Part shown: positions 19,453 to 32,903 of the stretch, piece after piece
Numbering within the stretch: the stretch's first letter is position 1
Layout: each line of letters opens with the position of its first letter
Assembly: GCA_024036415.1 (NCBI GenBank)
Contig: JAMWET010003610.1
Coordinates: 287,001-351,000 of the forward strand
DNA length: 64,000 nt
DNA from: Prochilodus magdalenae
Taxonomy: Eukaryota; Chordata; Actinopteri; Characiformes; Prochilodontidae
Direction: 5' to 3'
The notes under the pieces: model-generated
Seen by the model: only the letters and a program-made list of their open reading frames with translations
The model's database searches: none
Told to the model about the DNA's origin: nothing
Made by a program: the position numbers and the translations under genes

Positions 19453-21623
19453 TATATTGAGCTCCTGAGAGAACAAGATTAGCTGAGTTTTAAATATTAG
19501 CTTTGATAGAGAGAGAGCTTCGAGACATTTTACAATGTGTGGAGGTTTCCAACAACCTCTAAGGCACTTGTTAAATAAGGTACACCCCCACCCCCACCCC
19601 CCACAAAAACCATCTCCTCAAATTTCCATCTCTTAATCAGCTGTAAAGTCTTATAAACAGAAGTTGTTTTAGTATTAATCCTGAGCACTTTGGTCATTTA
19701 CTTGATCACTGCTGTTACCGTTGTTGTTTTCGCCAAAGCAGCAGTACCCTTCAATGAGAACTTCCTGCAGAAAGAAACACAGGAATGGGCCTGCTGTGGG
19801 GCCTGTTGTGGATGTCGGGTGAGGTCACCACATTTAGAACATGAACTGACATTAAAAAGTTTTGTCACAGTGCTCTAGAGCTTTATAGAAAATATAGCAA
19901 AGTAATGTTAGTCATGAAAACACATGGGAAGAAAGCATGACGGCAAACAGGACCTGAACTTCTACTCAAGGTTTTCTTTACAGTGCTACAGCACTCCAAC
20001 CGATTCTAAAGCACATATATATGCTGCTGAATAGTCGTTTTTATGGCCGATGCTGAGTGATGCTAACATAGCAAACACTTACCACTTCATCTAAAGCAGC
20101 CCTGGAGATTACAACTGTGTGGGAATAGTATAGGCCAAGAGAAGGACACCACGTTTTCAACATAAGCTGATATTAAAAAGCTTCGTCATAGACCACTTTC
20201 TCAGCCAAGGATAAGATACCAGTGCACTGCATATACTCTGTGTGCCAGCTTAACTGATGAAGTTAGGGAGTGTGTTGAATAATAATACAGAGATTCTGGA
20301 GAATTAACTGGGAAACAGTGCAACCAGGTGGCAGGAAAAGATCCTCTTTTGAAATGGAGAGAATGATGTTGCAAAACCCTTTACACTATTTCCTAGCACC
20401 GAAACAATGGCCAGTACTGAATTTTGAACTCCGGTTGACCTGGACTGGCTGGAGTCATATATGGCAATTTGTTAAGCATGAGGATATTACTCATTCATGT
20501 AAACATGAAAATCTCACTTCCTGTCCTCTAATTTTTTTATTCACTGCATCAATTCATCCTTGAGAAAGCGACATTCAGATGTCAGATAAGCTCGGCTTCT
20601 CACAAGATCATTTCACTGTCTATTCATACTTACTGTATATTGCCTATGAATGGGAGAGGTTACATGTGCAGTCTTTAACTCATCTGCGTCAGTAAGTCAC
20701 ATAGATCAGATGTCAAATCTCACATTCGTTCCTCTGTTCTTCCAGCCCTTTAGTACGGGTAGCTGGCTGGCAGCAAATCATTGGGAAATAAAAGAGCTGT
20801 ATTTTAAACGACAAACGTGGCAGAGAGAGCCATTACAGCCATTAGGTTAATGAACTGGGAGAGCGCCGGAGCATTGTCCCCAGGACAACAGGGACAGCCC
20901 AGTGTGTCCCCAGTCCTGCCGCTTGCACTGCGTGTGGGTAGATGGGATTTTAATTGGAGCGTAATAAAAGTGGAAGAAGGGAGTTTAATGTGATTTGCTA
21001 TTGCAATTCTTCTTCGCCCTCCAAGCGCTTGTATCAGCTAAAATGGCTGCGAAAGAAGGAGGAACAAGACAGATGACTGAAGGCCCTGAATAAGAGGAAC
21101 ATAAAATTTGGCTCATGTTACAGAACAGTTAAAGGGAACGTGAACAACAGTAGCTGATTCTTTTTCAGGGAACATCATTATAGGACATAAGCCGCACACA
21201 CTGGGCAGTAGATGAACAGGTTTCTTTGGCTAACTGGGGTCAGCAGGAGCAATAGTTGATGTTTGGTTTGATATAGTGGAGGGACAGTGCAGATTGGGTT
21301 AGGTGCAAAAGTCGCTCGTCTGTTGCGAGCTGCAATTTTCTCCAGGCCCCTTGGATGAGATTGCTGTGTTTACCCGCACTGCAGTCAACAGACTGCTGCT
21401 GGGTGTCTCTTATGAAAAGTGAGAAACATGCTCTAGTGATCTGTCAGTCATGCTGTGTGGAAAGAAATCTTGCTCCCAGTCACTTCGGTGCAAACAGCAC
21501 ACTCTAAAAAATACTGAATAACAAGACTGATTAAAGGTTTGCTAGGGGAAAACGTGTATCCTAAACTAGGATTACGTGGATTTAAATGGGTCAGAAGAAT
21601 ATGTGTTATTACTCTATTTTAAA
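19453..21623. other. Non-coding, no gene recognised
   Basis: It contains the second member of the diverged repeat pair (19985-20200). The 20850-21070 stretch is less AT-rich, repeat-free and includes GATTTTAATTGGAGCGTAAT and TTTAATGTGATTTGCTATTG, the look of a conserved non-coding element. No coding potential was seen. Confidence 0.35.
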
Positions 21624-21625
21624 TA

Positions 21626-22705
21626 CAGTGAGGAAAATAAGTATTTGAACACCCTGAGACTTTGCAAGTTCTCCCACTTAGAAATCATAGAGGGGTCTGA
21701 AATTTTCATCTGTGAGAGACAATCTAAAAAAAAAAAAAAGTGGAAATCACTATGTATGATTTTTTAATCATTTATTTGTGTGTTACTGCTGCAAATAAGT
21801 TGACCTGCCAATCAGCAAAAATTCTGGCCCTCAAAGACCTGTTAGTCTGCCTCTAGAAACTCCACCTCCACTCCACTTATTATTCTAAATTAGAAGCACC
21901 TGTTTGAGGTCGTTAGCTGCATAAAGGCACCTGTCCACCCCTCACAATCAGTAAGACCCCAACTACTAACATGGCTAAGACCAAAGAGCTGTCCAAAGAC
22001 ACCAGAGACAAAATTGCTGACCTCCACAAGGCTGGAAAAGACTACGGGGCAACTGCCAAGCAGCTTGGTGAAAAAAGATCAACTGTTGGAGCAATTATTA
22101 GAAAATGGAAGAAGCTAAACATGACTGTCAATCTCCCTCGGATTGGGGCTCCATGCAAGATCTCACCTCGTGGCGTATCAGTGATCCTAAGAAAGGTGAG
22201 GAATCAGCCCAGAACTACATGGGAGGAGCTGGTCAATGACCTGAAGAGAGATGGCACCACTGTTTCCAAGGTTACTGTGGGTAATACACTAAGACGTCAT
22301 AGTTTAAAGTCGCATGGCACAGAAGGTTCCCCTGCTTAAATCAGCACATGTCCAGGTCCGTCTTAAGTTTGCCCATGACCATTTGGATGATCCAGAGTCA
22401 CGGGAAAAAGTTCTGTGGTCAGATGGTCTTAATTCCACTCGCCGTGTTTGGAGGACGAAGAATAATGAGTACCATCCCAAAAACACCATCCCTACTGTGA
22501 AGCATGGGGGTGGTAGCATCATGCTGTGGGGGTGTTTTTCTGCACATGGGACAGGAAGACTGCACTGTATTAAGGAGAGGATGACCGGGGCCATGTATTG
22601 CGAGATTTTGGGGAACAACCTCCTTCCCTCAGTTAGAGCATTGAAGATGGGTCATGGCTGGGTCTTCCATCATGACAATGACCCAAAGCACACAGCCAGG
22701 ACAAC
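21626..22705 (+). mobile_element. Tc1/mariner element, 3'-truncated
   Basis: A TA dinucleotide (21624-21625) precedes CAGTGAGGAAAATAAGTATT, the typical left end of a fish Tc1 family. The transposase begins at 21971. The sequence breaks off after the second catalytic Asp ([10 protein letters not shown], about 22680-22705), and the catalytic Glu and the right terminal repeat are missing. Confidence 0.9.
21971..22339 (+). pseudogene. Tc1 transposase N-terminal part (DNA-binding)
   Basis: It starts [20 protein letters not shown], a paired-type helix-turn-helix domain (about residues 5-60), followed by the second HTH region ([13 protein letters not shown]). The frame is lost at about 22300-22340, where the next segment continues in another frame. 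Confidence 0.88.
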
Positions 22706-22721
22706 CTTTTTGCTGTGCTAA
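22314..22721 (+). pseudogene. Tc1 transposase catalytic part, truncated
   Basis: It contains [10 protein letters not shown] (first Asp), [19 protein letters not shown] and [12 protein letters not shown] (second Asp). It ends within 10 codons of the latter without the SPDLNPIE block, so the active site is incomplete. Confidence 0.88.
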
Positions 22722-23898
22722 ATGTGTCTTGGAACACATTTTATTGTGTATGGTTCATTTCCCCCCCATATATTTAAACCAAACAAGTAGAAACAAAAAA
22801 TAGCAGAAAATGATTCAATTAGTTCCCAGCAAACTTAATTTTAATAAACAGTAGATGCTATTTGGGCAGGGGTGTTAAAATTGTTGCACACGACTAAATG
22901 TCATAAGGTCTACACCGCTGAAGTGCCCCAAAGGTGCATCTCAGGACACTGACACCTTTCGTTTCGACTCAACTGACCACTTCATCCCTCAGATAGGATT
23001 GCCTTTCACACAACAAGTACATAATGGGCTTAGGAGCTCAGAATTGCTTTAAGACTCAGGATTCCCTAGTCTTATCCGTTCAGGTCCCACGTCAGCTCAT
23101 TCAGCCAGACACCGGCTTTCACCAATCCATCCAAGAGCCTCACACCAAATAGATGCTGAGAACACAGCATGGAGATCTGAGTGGAACTGGCAAATGGGCA
23201 CTGACAATGATCCAGTGCCCATCCTCAAACGTCTGGCAGGTTTTCTACCTTACAACCTTTTCAAAACAGATCCAATCCTTAATTGTCCAAGGGTTGCCAT
23301 GACAACCTTCATTGCGAGGTCATGGAAAAGGCAAACGTCCCCGCAAAGTCACAGATTCACAATCTCTTTACCGCTGTATAATAAATGTAACAACTATCAT
23401 TGAGTAAATGTAATAACTATTCTGAAGAACTATTTCCAGAGCAGTAATTACGTCCCGTCATTCCTGATCCTGCAGTTCGGGGAGTGTATAGAGATCCACG
23501 GCTCTCTTTAATTTCTTAAACTCCAAGACTGCTATTCAGTCTATAGCCTTAGGGTCTATTATTCATCATTTATGAGGAATTATTCAGTATATATGATGAA
23601 ATTAATAGGTATGCTATGTAGTCCTGAGAATGTAGAATGGAACTGCCTTAAAGCTTAGACTCCCTGTGCAAGATCTACCGCTGTGGAATATTAATAAGGA
23701 AAACCCTTAACACCCCAGCTCACAAAAAGAAAGGAAAGAAAAAACGCTGGGGGGAATAGAAATCCAGCTGATAAGTACTGATGTCGATTTTTATAGTCTT
23801 TTATAATATGACTGTAAGGATATGCTATCATTACTGAGATAAATTATAGCTTAAATTTGTATTAATTATAAGAGCCTGTATACAGTAACAAACAGTGT
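22722..23898. other. Non-coding, no gene recognised
   Basis: Spacer between two related Tc1 elements; no exon or repeat boundary was recognised. Confidence 0.4.
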
Positions 23899-24259
23899 AT
23901 ACAGTGGGGTAAAAAAGTATCAAGTCAACCACTGACTGCAATTTCTCATACTTAGAAAGATGAGAGAGGTCTGTAATTTTCATTATAGGTACACTTCAAC
24001 TATGAGAGACAAAATAAAAAAAATCCAGGAAATCACATAAAGAATTGTAAAGAATTTATGTGCAAATTATGGTGGAAAATAAGCAATTGGTCACCGACAA
24101 ACAAGCAAGAGTTCTGGCTCTGACAGACCTGTAACTACTTCTTTAAGAGGCGCTTCTGTCCTTTACTCGTTACTGTTATAAATGGCACCTGTTTGACCTC
24201 GTTATCTGTATAAAAGACACCTGTCCACAGCCTCAAACAGTCAGACTCCAAACTCAACC

Positions 24260-24670
24260 ATGGCCAAGACCAAAGAGCTGTCGAAAGACACCAGGACGAG
24301 AACTGTAGACCTGCACCATACTGGGAAGAGTGAATCTACTATAGGCAAGCAGGTTGGTGTAAATAAATCAACTGTGGGAGCAATTGTAAGAAAATGGAAG
24401 ACATACAAGACCATTGAAAATCTTCCTCGATCTGGGGCTCCACACAAGATCTCATCCCGTGGGGTCAAAATGATCATGAGAATGGTGAGCAAAAATCCGA
24501 GAACTACACTGAGGGAACTGGTGAATGACCTGCAGAGAGCTGGGACCAGAGTAACACTGCAGGGACTCAAATCCTGCAGTGCCAGGCGTGTCCCCCTGCC
24601 TAAGCCAGTACATGTCCAGGCCCGTCTGAGGTTTGCCAGAGAGCATATGGATGATCCAGAAGAGGACTGA
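24260..24670 (+). pseudogene. Tc1 transposase N-terminal part
   Basis: Starts [20 protein letters not shown]. Paired-like HTH (about residues 5-60) and second HTH; ends in a stop at 24668-24670 just before the first catalytic Asp region. Confidence 0.88.
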
Positions 24671-24693
24671 AAGAATATCATGAGGTCAGTTGA

Positions 24694-24825
<132 letters not shown>

Positions 24826-24886
24826 TAAGGGAAGAATGGATGGGGCCATGTATCGTTAAATTTTAAGCCAAAACCTCCTTCCATCA

Positions 24887-25222
24887 GTGAGAGCATTGAA
24901 GATGGAAAGTGTCTGGGTCTTCCAGCATGACAATGACCCCAAACACACCACTCGGGCAACGAAGAAGTGGCTTCGTAAAAAGCATTTCAAGGTCCTGGAG
25001 TGGCCTAGCGAGTCTCCAGACCTCAACCCCACAGAAAATTTGTTGAGGGAGTTGAAAGTTCATGTTGCCCAGCGACAGCCCCAAAACATCACTGCTCTAG
25101 AGAAGATCTGCATGGAGGAATGGGCCAAAATACCAGCTACAGTGCGTGCACACCTGGTGAAGACTTACCGGACACGTTTGACCTCTGTCATTGCCAACAA
25201 AGGTTATGTTACAAAGTATTGA
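24887..25222 (+). pseudogene. Tc1 transposase C-terminal part
   Basis: [17 protein letters not shown] and [11 protein letters not shown] keep the second Asp and the Glu with 34 residues between them. The last motif [11 protein letters not shown] is a normal Tc1 C-terminus. It is not in frame with the N-terminal part. Confidence 0.88.
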
Positions 25223-25437
25223 GTTGAACTTTTGTTATTTACCAAATACTTATTTTCCACCATAATTTTTAAATTCTTTAAAAATCCTACAGTGTGATTT
25301 CCTGGATATTTTTTTTCATTTTGTCTCTCATAGTTGAACTGTACCTATGATGAAAATTACAGACCTCTCATCTTTCTAGGGACAAGTAGGAGACCTTGTA
25401 CTATCAGTGGTTGACTAGTGTTTTTGCCCCAACTGTA

Positions 25438-26216
25438 ACTGCATATTGTAAAATGCATAGTAACTTAGTTAATTGTTTTCCTAACCACTTTAATACTGGC
25501 ATCTTTATTTTACTGGTTCAATGTGTTACTAAACTAACTAAAAGTGAATGAATGAATGAATGAATGAACACATAAAAAGATAGATAGCAAAATACTGTAG
25601 ACATTATAGTGATTATAAACCGCAGCTATGCTTAACCTTTCACTGTTACAACAAGTAGCGTGTACTGCAATTTCACTACCTAGACACCGGGAGTGTAATG
25701 TTACACAAATGTCACACTTGTGTGCATCACAATGCGCTAGCGTACACAGTCGAATCACATTATTATGACCACTTCCTACTTTTGGCAGTGGCAGTATGTA
25801 GCTTATTAATGAAGTCACGTTCTTATGGCATTCTCTGGGCCCACTCATCCACGTAGAAGACCCTCTCAACTGATTTGGGTATGAATCCATACTTGCTGAT
25901 CACGTACATGCTGACTTTCTTCCCTGTGGCAAAATGACCTTCCACCAACAAAAAGTTGTAACATGTCACGTCGCTAGAAACGTCCACCTTCGGTTGAAAG
26001 ACCAAAACCAAGACTTCCAAGTGACCACCTCAATCTTTGTGCTGCTCTACCAATCCTCCCCAACACACCTTCCAGCAGCTGCAGGATGGTGTGCTGGGGA
26101 GCACTGTGGTCCTGTCTTCTAATTTAACCATCAGATTAAAGATCTGTTGTTGTATATTTAGATGTTTACTATACACTATATACTCGGAGTGCGATCAGTA
26201 GTTAAAATTTACTGAC
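25438..26216. other. Non-coding, possible old repeat
   Basis: TGAATGAATGAATGAATGAA at 25546-25565 is a short (GAAT)n run. Near 25750 the phrase GAATCACATTATTATGACCA resembles ends of known fish repeats, but no paired end was found. No host exon. Confidence 0.35.

Positions 26217-26283
<67 letters not shown>
26217..26283. repeat. (ATAG)n microsatellite
   Basis: About sixteen perfect ATAG units. Confidence 0.97.
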
Positions 26284-26284
<1 letters not shown>

Positions 26285-26639
26285 CTATATTAGACTCGAA
26301 CTGAGTGCACTGTAAACAATAACACAATAGTGCAATTAACATAGATGAATTGTTATGTTAACAGATGTGCAATTTGTAGATGCATAGACAAAGTGGCAGT
26401 GCATAATGATATGAGCAGAGAGATGCAGTAATGTCCAGCTGGTGTTCAAAGAGCCTGTCCTGTTAGGCTCAGTGTACAATAATGTCCCAGCACAGTGAAG
26501 AGGTGTTGTACAGTGTGGTCGCTGTTGGTACAAACTATCTCCTGTACTATCCATTGTAACCCCAGAGCTAAATGGGTCTGTTGCTGAAAGTGTTCCACTG
26601 TCCGACCAGTATGACGTGGTGACAGACCATTAGTCTGAA

Positions 26640-27190
26640 ATGGGGTGCAACAATTAGTCGACTAAAATCGATGCCCAAATCAGTTGGTAAATCCTTTAAT
26701 AGTTGATTAGTCACTGGTCACTTCCTCCATTCAAGAACTGTAACTGTAGAAATTAGTTGCAATTTAGATTAATTTTTATTATTTAGTTGAGTATTTTAGC
26801 TTCACAATAGCTTTTTGTATTGGAATATGAAACATAGCTGGTACTACACCAATGCCACCTGTCTCAAACAAAAATAACAGGAATGTGTTTTTCAGGATAA
26901 GGAGACAGAGGATAACACTGTGGATACCTTGTCAATGCAATGATAATATGAATTAACCTCATGTGATGTAATTCATTTGAATAAATCTGGATTTCCGTCT
27001 TTTAAGGTGCTTTGCAAAGTTGGAGGTGTTTCCTTCTTTTGTCTGAAATGTTCAGCATGTACAGGCATAGGGGTGGAGGGTGGATGACTGGCAGTGAGCA
27101 ATGTTTTGCTGAAGAATTGGAGCAAAACATTGTTCATGTTATTTTGAGAAATGTAAAGATATTTTTGGCTAATCAAACAACTAAATAATG
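26640..27190. mobile_element. Possible hAT-type remnant
   Basis: The left part GGGGTGCAACAATTAGTCGACT resembles hAT termini of fish, and a loosely inverted counterpart (TAATCAAACAACTAAATAAT) lies near 27175. Ends are too decayed to define a target duplication. Confidence 0.35.
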
Positions 27191-30100
27191 GAAAACTTAT
27201 AGATCAGTGCGTCAGATATTATACATACAGGCCTAGATTGCCGGTAGATGACTTAGGAGTGCTGCAGACTCAAAGGAGATGGATTCAATAGGACAGAAAG
27301 CTGCAGGCACAGACACAGCCTCAGGCTCCTCCAACCTGAGACCAGCTTCATTTCCTGTCTTCCGCCTCTGCACCACAGACAGGAATCCCAAAGAGACCAG
27401 CCTACATGCAGACAACCGGTCCCAGCGGAGCCCTCAAAGCACAGGAGCTCTCTTCGTTTTCTCCACTTTCATTCTCTTCATCAAAAGAAAACCACCCTCC
27501 CCCCACCTCCACATCACCAGGCAGAGAGAGTTGCCAGGGTCTATGCTTAGTCAGTGAGAGTTGGCAGGTGAGCCGAGATAAGATGAATGTTCTGAACTCC
27601 ACCTTCTCCATGATCTAACAGCCCGGTGCTGGCAGAGATGGATCTCCTTAGGTAATTGTTACAGGCCTTTTTTTCACCCCATGTACAAAACTTGATCACT
27701 GGATAATTGAAATTCATTTGGACAGCGTTCTGGTACGAGCCGTGGACTTCTGGTCTTTCTCCTGACAGAGATTCGATGTGCGGGGTTAGCATTCAAACCC
27801 TGGGTTCAGCGGCCTACAAATAGCCATAGGAAGCGCTGCAGTGGTATTCATCAGAACGACTCTGACAGTTGTCTAAGGTGGGAAGATGGATGGCTGCACT
27901 TTTAACATTTAAGAAGAGGTTATGTTCCTTGGCTGTCTGAACCACCTTCTGTTAAAGAAGGGCAGAGACGAAAATGTCACCAAATGAAGGCAGTCAGGCG
28001 GGAAAAAAAGGGAGAGAAGTAACATTGACACTGATCCACAGATAAAGTTGATCCAAGTTGGATGAGAAGAAGACAGTCACGAATATGTGATCACTTGGTA
28101 AGCCAACAGCAGAACCGGTCCATTTAGGGAGCAGACGAAATCTGTTGAAACTTATTACACCATCATACTGCTCAAAATAACCCAGATTTATTTTGGAGAG
28201 CTGAACTGTCCAGGAAAATACTCTTACTTAGTTCATTAGTGGTTCATTAGAGTGGTTTTCAGTCTTAGAGTTACCACAGCTTCGCACATTAGAATTTGCC
28301 CTGCTCCCAAAACACCTGATGCAACACCAAACAAACCAATGAAAAAAAGCCCTTCCCAAGGTGCACTGGGAGTCTAGACACACTGGATTGTGGCATTGCT
28401 ATTTTCTGCATGGGTCTCGATGAGAAGGGGTTTTGGAGGGTAGTAAATGGCCATAGTTAATTAGGTGGGTTTTTTGTCATGTGTGAGTGCCAAATGTCAA
28501 AGAGGACTGAGGAGCAACTCCTCTGTTTAGATTTATTACACAGAAGATACCAGAACACACCCTCTTGTTTTCTACTGGCTCACACTTCTGAGGCTTGCAG
28601 AGTTGCAGGGTTATAGTGGACTGGACCTGAAGCAAAATGAATGAATTCTCCCCAAAGCCAATTCCTTTTTCTTGTTCATGTGTCTTTTAATATTAAGTTG
28701 AAATTAGACAGTTCACTAGGGAGCTTTGCACACACTTTGCTCTTTCTATGCCTTTGCCAAAAACTCAGTAGTTCAGTGTATGTTGGTGGGATACTTAAAT
28801 TAAAGCCAGCCCAGGTAACCCTCAAATTTAGAAGAAAGGTGTATCACTCAGGCAACTGAAGTGACCCCCTTTGGCTGGGAGGAGTCACTATAGAGAAGCT
28901 CAATGTATATTTACTCACCACAGCATCAGAAGCAGACCATCAAAACTGCTTTGTTGGCTGGATATCCAGTTTTTAGTTGATGGACTATTCTCTATTTAGC
29001 AGTGACACTATGGTGATGGTTGGTGTTTGTAAAATTAGGCACACCTAGGTGCAAGAGGAGAACAAAAACCTCATTTAATTCTTATGCAAGTCAATGGAAC
29101 CAGACTTCCTTTTCAGCAATTTTGGCCCGTTTCTGTTGGTCCAATTATCATCACACAATGTAAATGGCAGGTGCTGTTTTCAAATGATGCATGAATAACA
29201 GAGATACATGTTTTTCCTTGGACAGCGAAGATATATAGCAGTAAGGCAGTGCAAAGGGTCCATGCCACAGTCTTCAGCCAGAGTAGACAGAGGGGGTGGC
29301 ACTGTGGACAGGTCCATGATCAGGCATCATTGTCCATTCAGTGCAGTGCTCATAATACATCCACAAATCAATAGGAATGGCTCCGAGCGCCTTGGCTGGG
29401 GACCAGGCTATTGCTGGCTGTCTGGACCAGTCTTCCTCAATTTCCTGGCTTGCTCCTCTGCATTTTACTCTCACCACAACACAGCTCCCCTCTGTCAAAC
29501 ACAACTGCCATCTAATCCCACATAACAGGTGGGCTTACGAGTAAACATGGCAACCATTTGTAAAGGAGGTTGATGAAAATTTGGCTTTTGGAGTTATTGC
29601 TCTCTTTTTGAGTCCTGCAAGCTTTTATGCTAACCTTGGGCTACTGAGCTATTAACTGCAAGTTTAGCTGTCATGATTAATCAACATATATAATCGCTCA
29701 AAAAATTTAGCGTCTTGATGAATCAGCTGTGATAAGCTACGAACGATCATCATTAAAAAGCAGAGCATCACAAAATGAGGTACAGGGCCAGAAACCAAGC
29801 TAAGCATATTGTATATAATGTTGTTGTTTACCAGCTAGGTCTAGACTCCAAAAAGCTAACAGGGTAACAGGCTACTCCAGTAATAAGTTAGAATTTAAAT
29901 GACGGTATTTTCTGAAGAACTGACAGTAAAACTAAACACAGAAGAAACATGTTACCTCTATGTCTGAAACAGCCTCAGGCATGTGCAGTCCTAAGCCACC
30001 CCAGATACCACCTCTAAACTACATTCTACTACATCACTGACTTTCACTGTGGGGCGGGTATTAGTGCCTTTTGGAAGAGCGTTGTTTACTACTGACAAGT

Positions 30101-30286
30101 CAACTCAATCCCCCCCACCTTCACTTTATTATGCATACTACCACACCTTGATCACACTGCCACACCAGCGTCATTTATAAAAACGACAAACGAAGTCTGT
30201 CTGCTGATATAACAGAATATATGGTAATTGAACTGTTTCTCCAGCTCAGCTAGTTAATCTGACAATATTTGAACATAACAATAATG
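27191..30286. other. Non-coding, no gene recognised
   Basis: Overlapping open frames at 27233-27800 on both strands have no family similarity that I can name. 29058-29132 is a dispersed repeat copy matching 63771-63848 (both contain TTAATTCTTATG and GAACCAGACTT). No exon is supported. Confidence 0.35.
29058..29132. repeat. Dispersed repeat, copy 1 (copy 2 at 63771-63848)
   Basis: The two copies share GAGGAGA, TTAATTCTTATG, AAGTC, GAACCAGACTT and GGCC blocks in the same order over about 75 bp. Ends undefined; class unknown. Confidence 0.6.
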
Positions 30287-30294
30287 GTAACCAC

Positions 30295-31357
30295 TAGGAC
30301 TGTACCCGACTCAGAATTTTGTCTGGGATTCTCCCGTCTTGGTCGACGATTCGACTATTCGTTCATGTTTTTTTCTCCATGTACATTATCTAGTAATCAA
30401 TAAATCATTTTACATACGGTTTAGATCTGATGTCCTCCTCATTTAGAAAGTCAGCAGAGTCACAGGAACATACTTCTGAACTAAAAGAGACGTGGCGTAT
30501 GATGATCAATATGAACTGGAGCCTTTAGTTACAGAACACAGCGTCGGGCAGCAGCGCGTATTTATGCTAAACATTAGCGCTTATAGCTTATAGTCTTTTC
30601 AATTTAACTTCTAACAGCTTCTTCAGTAGTAGGACCCTTCGTCTTTCATCTCTCATAAATAATAAACTGCTAAATAAAACCAGATTAGTCCATATTTAAA
30701 TCATCTATAGAAGAAAAGAAGAATGATAGAGCTGAAACCGTTTATTATATTCCCTGCGTGGTAATAATTATTCCTCGTTTATCGGCAGGCAGATTAAGTG
30801 ACTGTACTCATCCTTAAATAAAGATAATCTTAGTTGCAGACAAATAAATAAACATATCTGTAATTTAGGTTCTAAAATAATGGAATTATAATAAAACAAA
30901 CGTCTCCGGTCCGTTTTTCCTTCACCGCAAACAGCCGTTACGTCTAAAACGAAAGTCAGCTCACTCGTTTAAAGCAGTGTTCGATGTCTGACTAACTGAA
31001 GAGCAGAATTAGGTCTAATTTGTTCAGATTCTATTCTTCAAAACCTCCTCCAGACTTTCTCTGAGACATCGCTCCCCCCCATTTTTCTCAGCTTCGCAGC
31101 TTCCTAAGTGGTGAACCGCCAACGTCGTCACGTGGATTTAATTTTTTAGCAAGGATACGTCACAGCCCAGCTAGACCTTTCATATATATTTATTATTCCC
31201 TTTAATAATGATTAAAATGTCTTTTTACATTCTTAAAGTTCTTGTGCATTTCTGTAAGCTTTAGTCTGTTTAACTGGAAAAAAAGGTCACTGTTGTCAGT
31301 CGACTTTAAGGGTTGCCGACTGACGATTCAATCGTTGACTTCTAGAGGGCAGCCCTA
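30295..31357. mobile_element. Non-autonomous hAT element, 1063 bp
   Basis: The ends TAGGACTG and CAGCCCTA (inverted TAGGGCTG) are imperfect terminal repeats of hAT type. They are flanked by GTAACCAC (30287-30294) and GTAACAAC (31358-31365), an 8-bp target duplication with one mismatch. Subterminal GTCGAC/CGACTATTCG motifs occur at both ends (30343-30362, 31299-31335). There is no transposase frame, so it is a deletion derivative or MITE mobilised in trans. Confidence 0.8.
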
Positions 31358-31365
31358 GTAACAAC

Positions 31366-32903
31366 CATTAAAATATACACAAATATTAGTAATAAAATCA
31401 TTTTAAATGATCCTACTTCTGTAAATTTACCCTTTAATTATATAACAACTACTGACTTAAATAACACAATATTTAGGCTGACCATGATGAAATGGCTACA
31501 GACATGCGCTTGTTGTTTTTCTGCTCTTCAATGAGAAAGGCTATGACTGTTTAAGCTAGAGCTGTCGTAATGTACATTAAACTCTGTGAGGGACACGAAT
31601 ATTGACACTAGTAACTTGTTGTTAACATTATACGGCAAATTCTATGGAATTAGAAATTTGCATCATCATATTGTGGGGTAATCGGGCACACCAAGAACTT
31701 ATACCCAACATTGATCCATGATTTGCGACATGTTCTTAATTATATGGTTATTTTATAAGACTTGTTACTATTTTGTCTAAAATCCAGGTCAGTACTAATA
31801 ACTAAAAGGCTAGGAAGGGCTAATTCAGTACATTAATCAATTACTAGTATAACCAATAGTGAGTGCCCTATGACACAGCATCTAATACAGCAAGTACAAA
31901 AAGATCAAATCAGATCAAATATAACTTCTAGGACAGAGGCTTATTCATAAATAAATTAAAAAGACAAAAGGCCTATTTGAATACGTTCCAGGACAGCTTG
32001 ACTTATTATAGGACCCTTCCACAAGCGCTGAAAAATGCTCCCTCACCCACAATGTGCTCAGTTACGCAACGTTATGAGTAGGCCTGAGGAAGGGTGAGAA
32101 ACGATACCAAGATGGAGAATTAATGTATCTGGTTGTAGCTGCAGGCAGTTGATGAGTTTATGGAAATTACACTTGTATATTCAGTATGTAAATCAATCCA
32201 CAAAGCCAACCTCTTGCTCCTAAATTGAAATTAGAAGTGGGGCAAAAAAGATAAAAGGACAAACGTACACAGCAATAACATCAATATTTAAAACTGCAGC
32301 AATAACTCAAGTTAGCAATATATGTACACCGAGGAACATGCAACAAGCCTTAGTGTTTTTAAATGTTCTTCACAAAAAGGGAAAAGAAAATTTTCACAAA
32401 GTGAACTTCTGAAGGTAGTATCTCAATGACCCTACAGCATGCTTTAATCTTCTGAGAGATCCGATCCCATCCAAATGGTGGCACGTTCATTCTGGTTATG
32501 TTTTGATGAATAAACAATCATCAGAGTTATCTCCACTGTGATGGCTACTTAGACATTGGGGTGTAAGAAAATACTGAATATCTAGTACGGCAGTATGATG
32601 TTTTGCGATACTGCATGGATTCTAAAACCCAGTTCGGTTTTTAGTTCATGGTTTACTTCCGTAGGAATAGTTTAAAGATTGTGGTGACAGACTTTGGTTC
32701 ATTTGGTGTTGTGTTTAAACCCCCAACTGGGTTTAAAGATATGCTAGATAGCAGAACAGATTTAAAAAGCTGGTGAAAGCTGGTATGAAGCTGTCTGGGA
32801 TCAGGAGAGAGAATGTAAAATGATCTCTAAATACAGATAAAAATGCTGATATTATTTTATGTATCCCAAGTTCGATGGGTAGATGCGTCAGTGAACTGTG
32901 TTG
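31366..32903. other. Non-coding, no gene recognised
   Basis: AT-rich; no exon, RNA gene or element boundary seen. Confidence 0.4.

Noticed and set aside
26217..26283. CRISPR-like regular repeats
   Set aside because: A simple ATAG microsatellite in vertebrate DNA, with no spacers.
27233..27800. Overlapping open frames on both strands, possibly a host exon
   Set aside because: No recognisable protein family, no convincing splice sites matched to neighbours, and frames on both strands are equally open.
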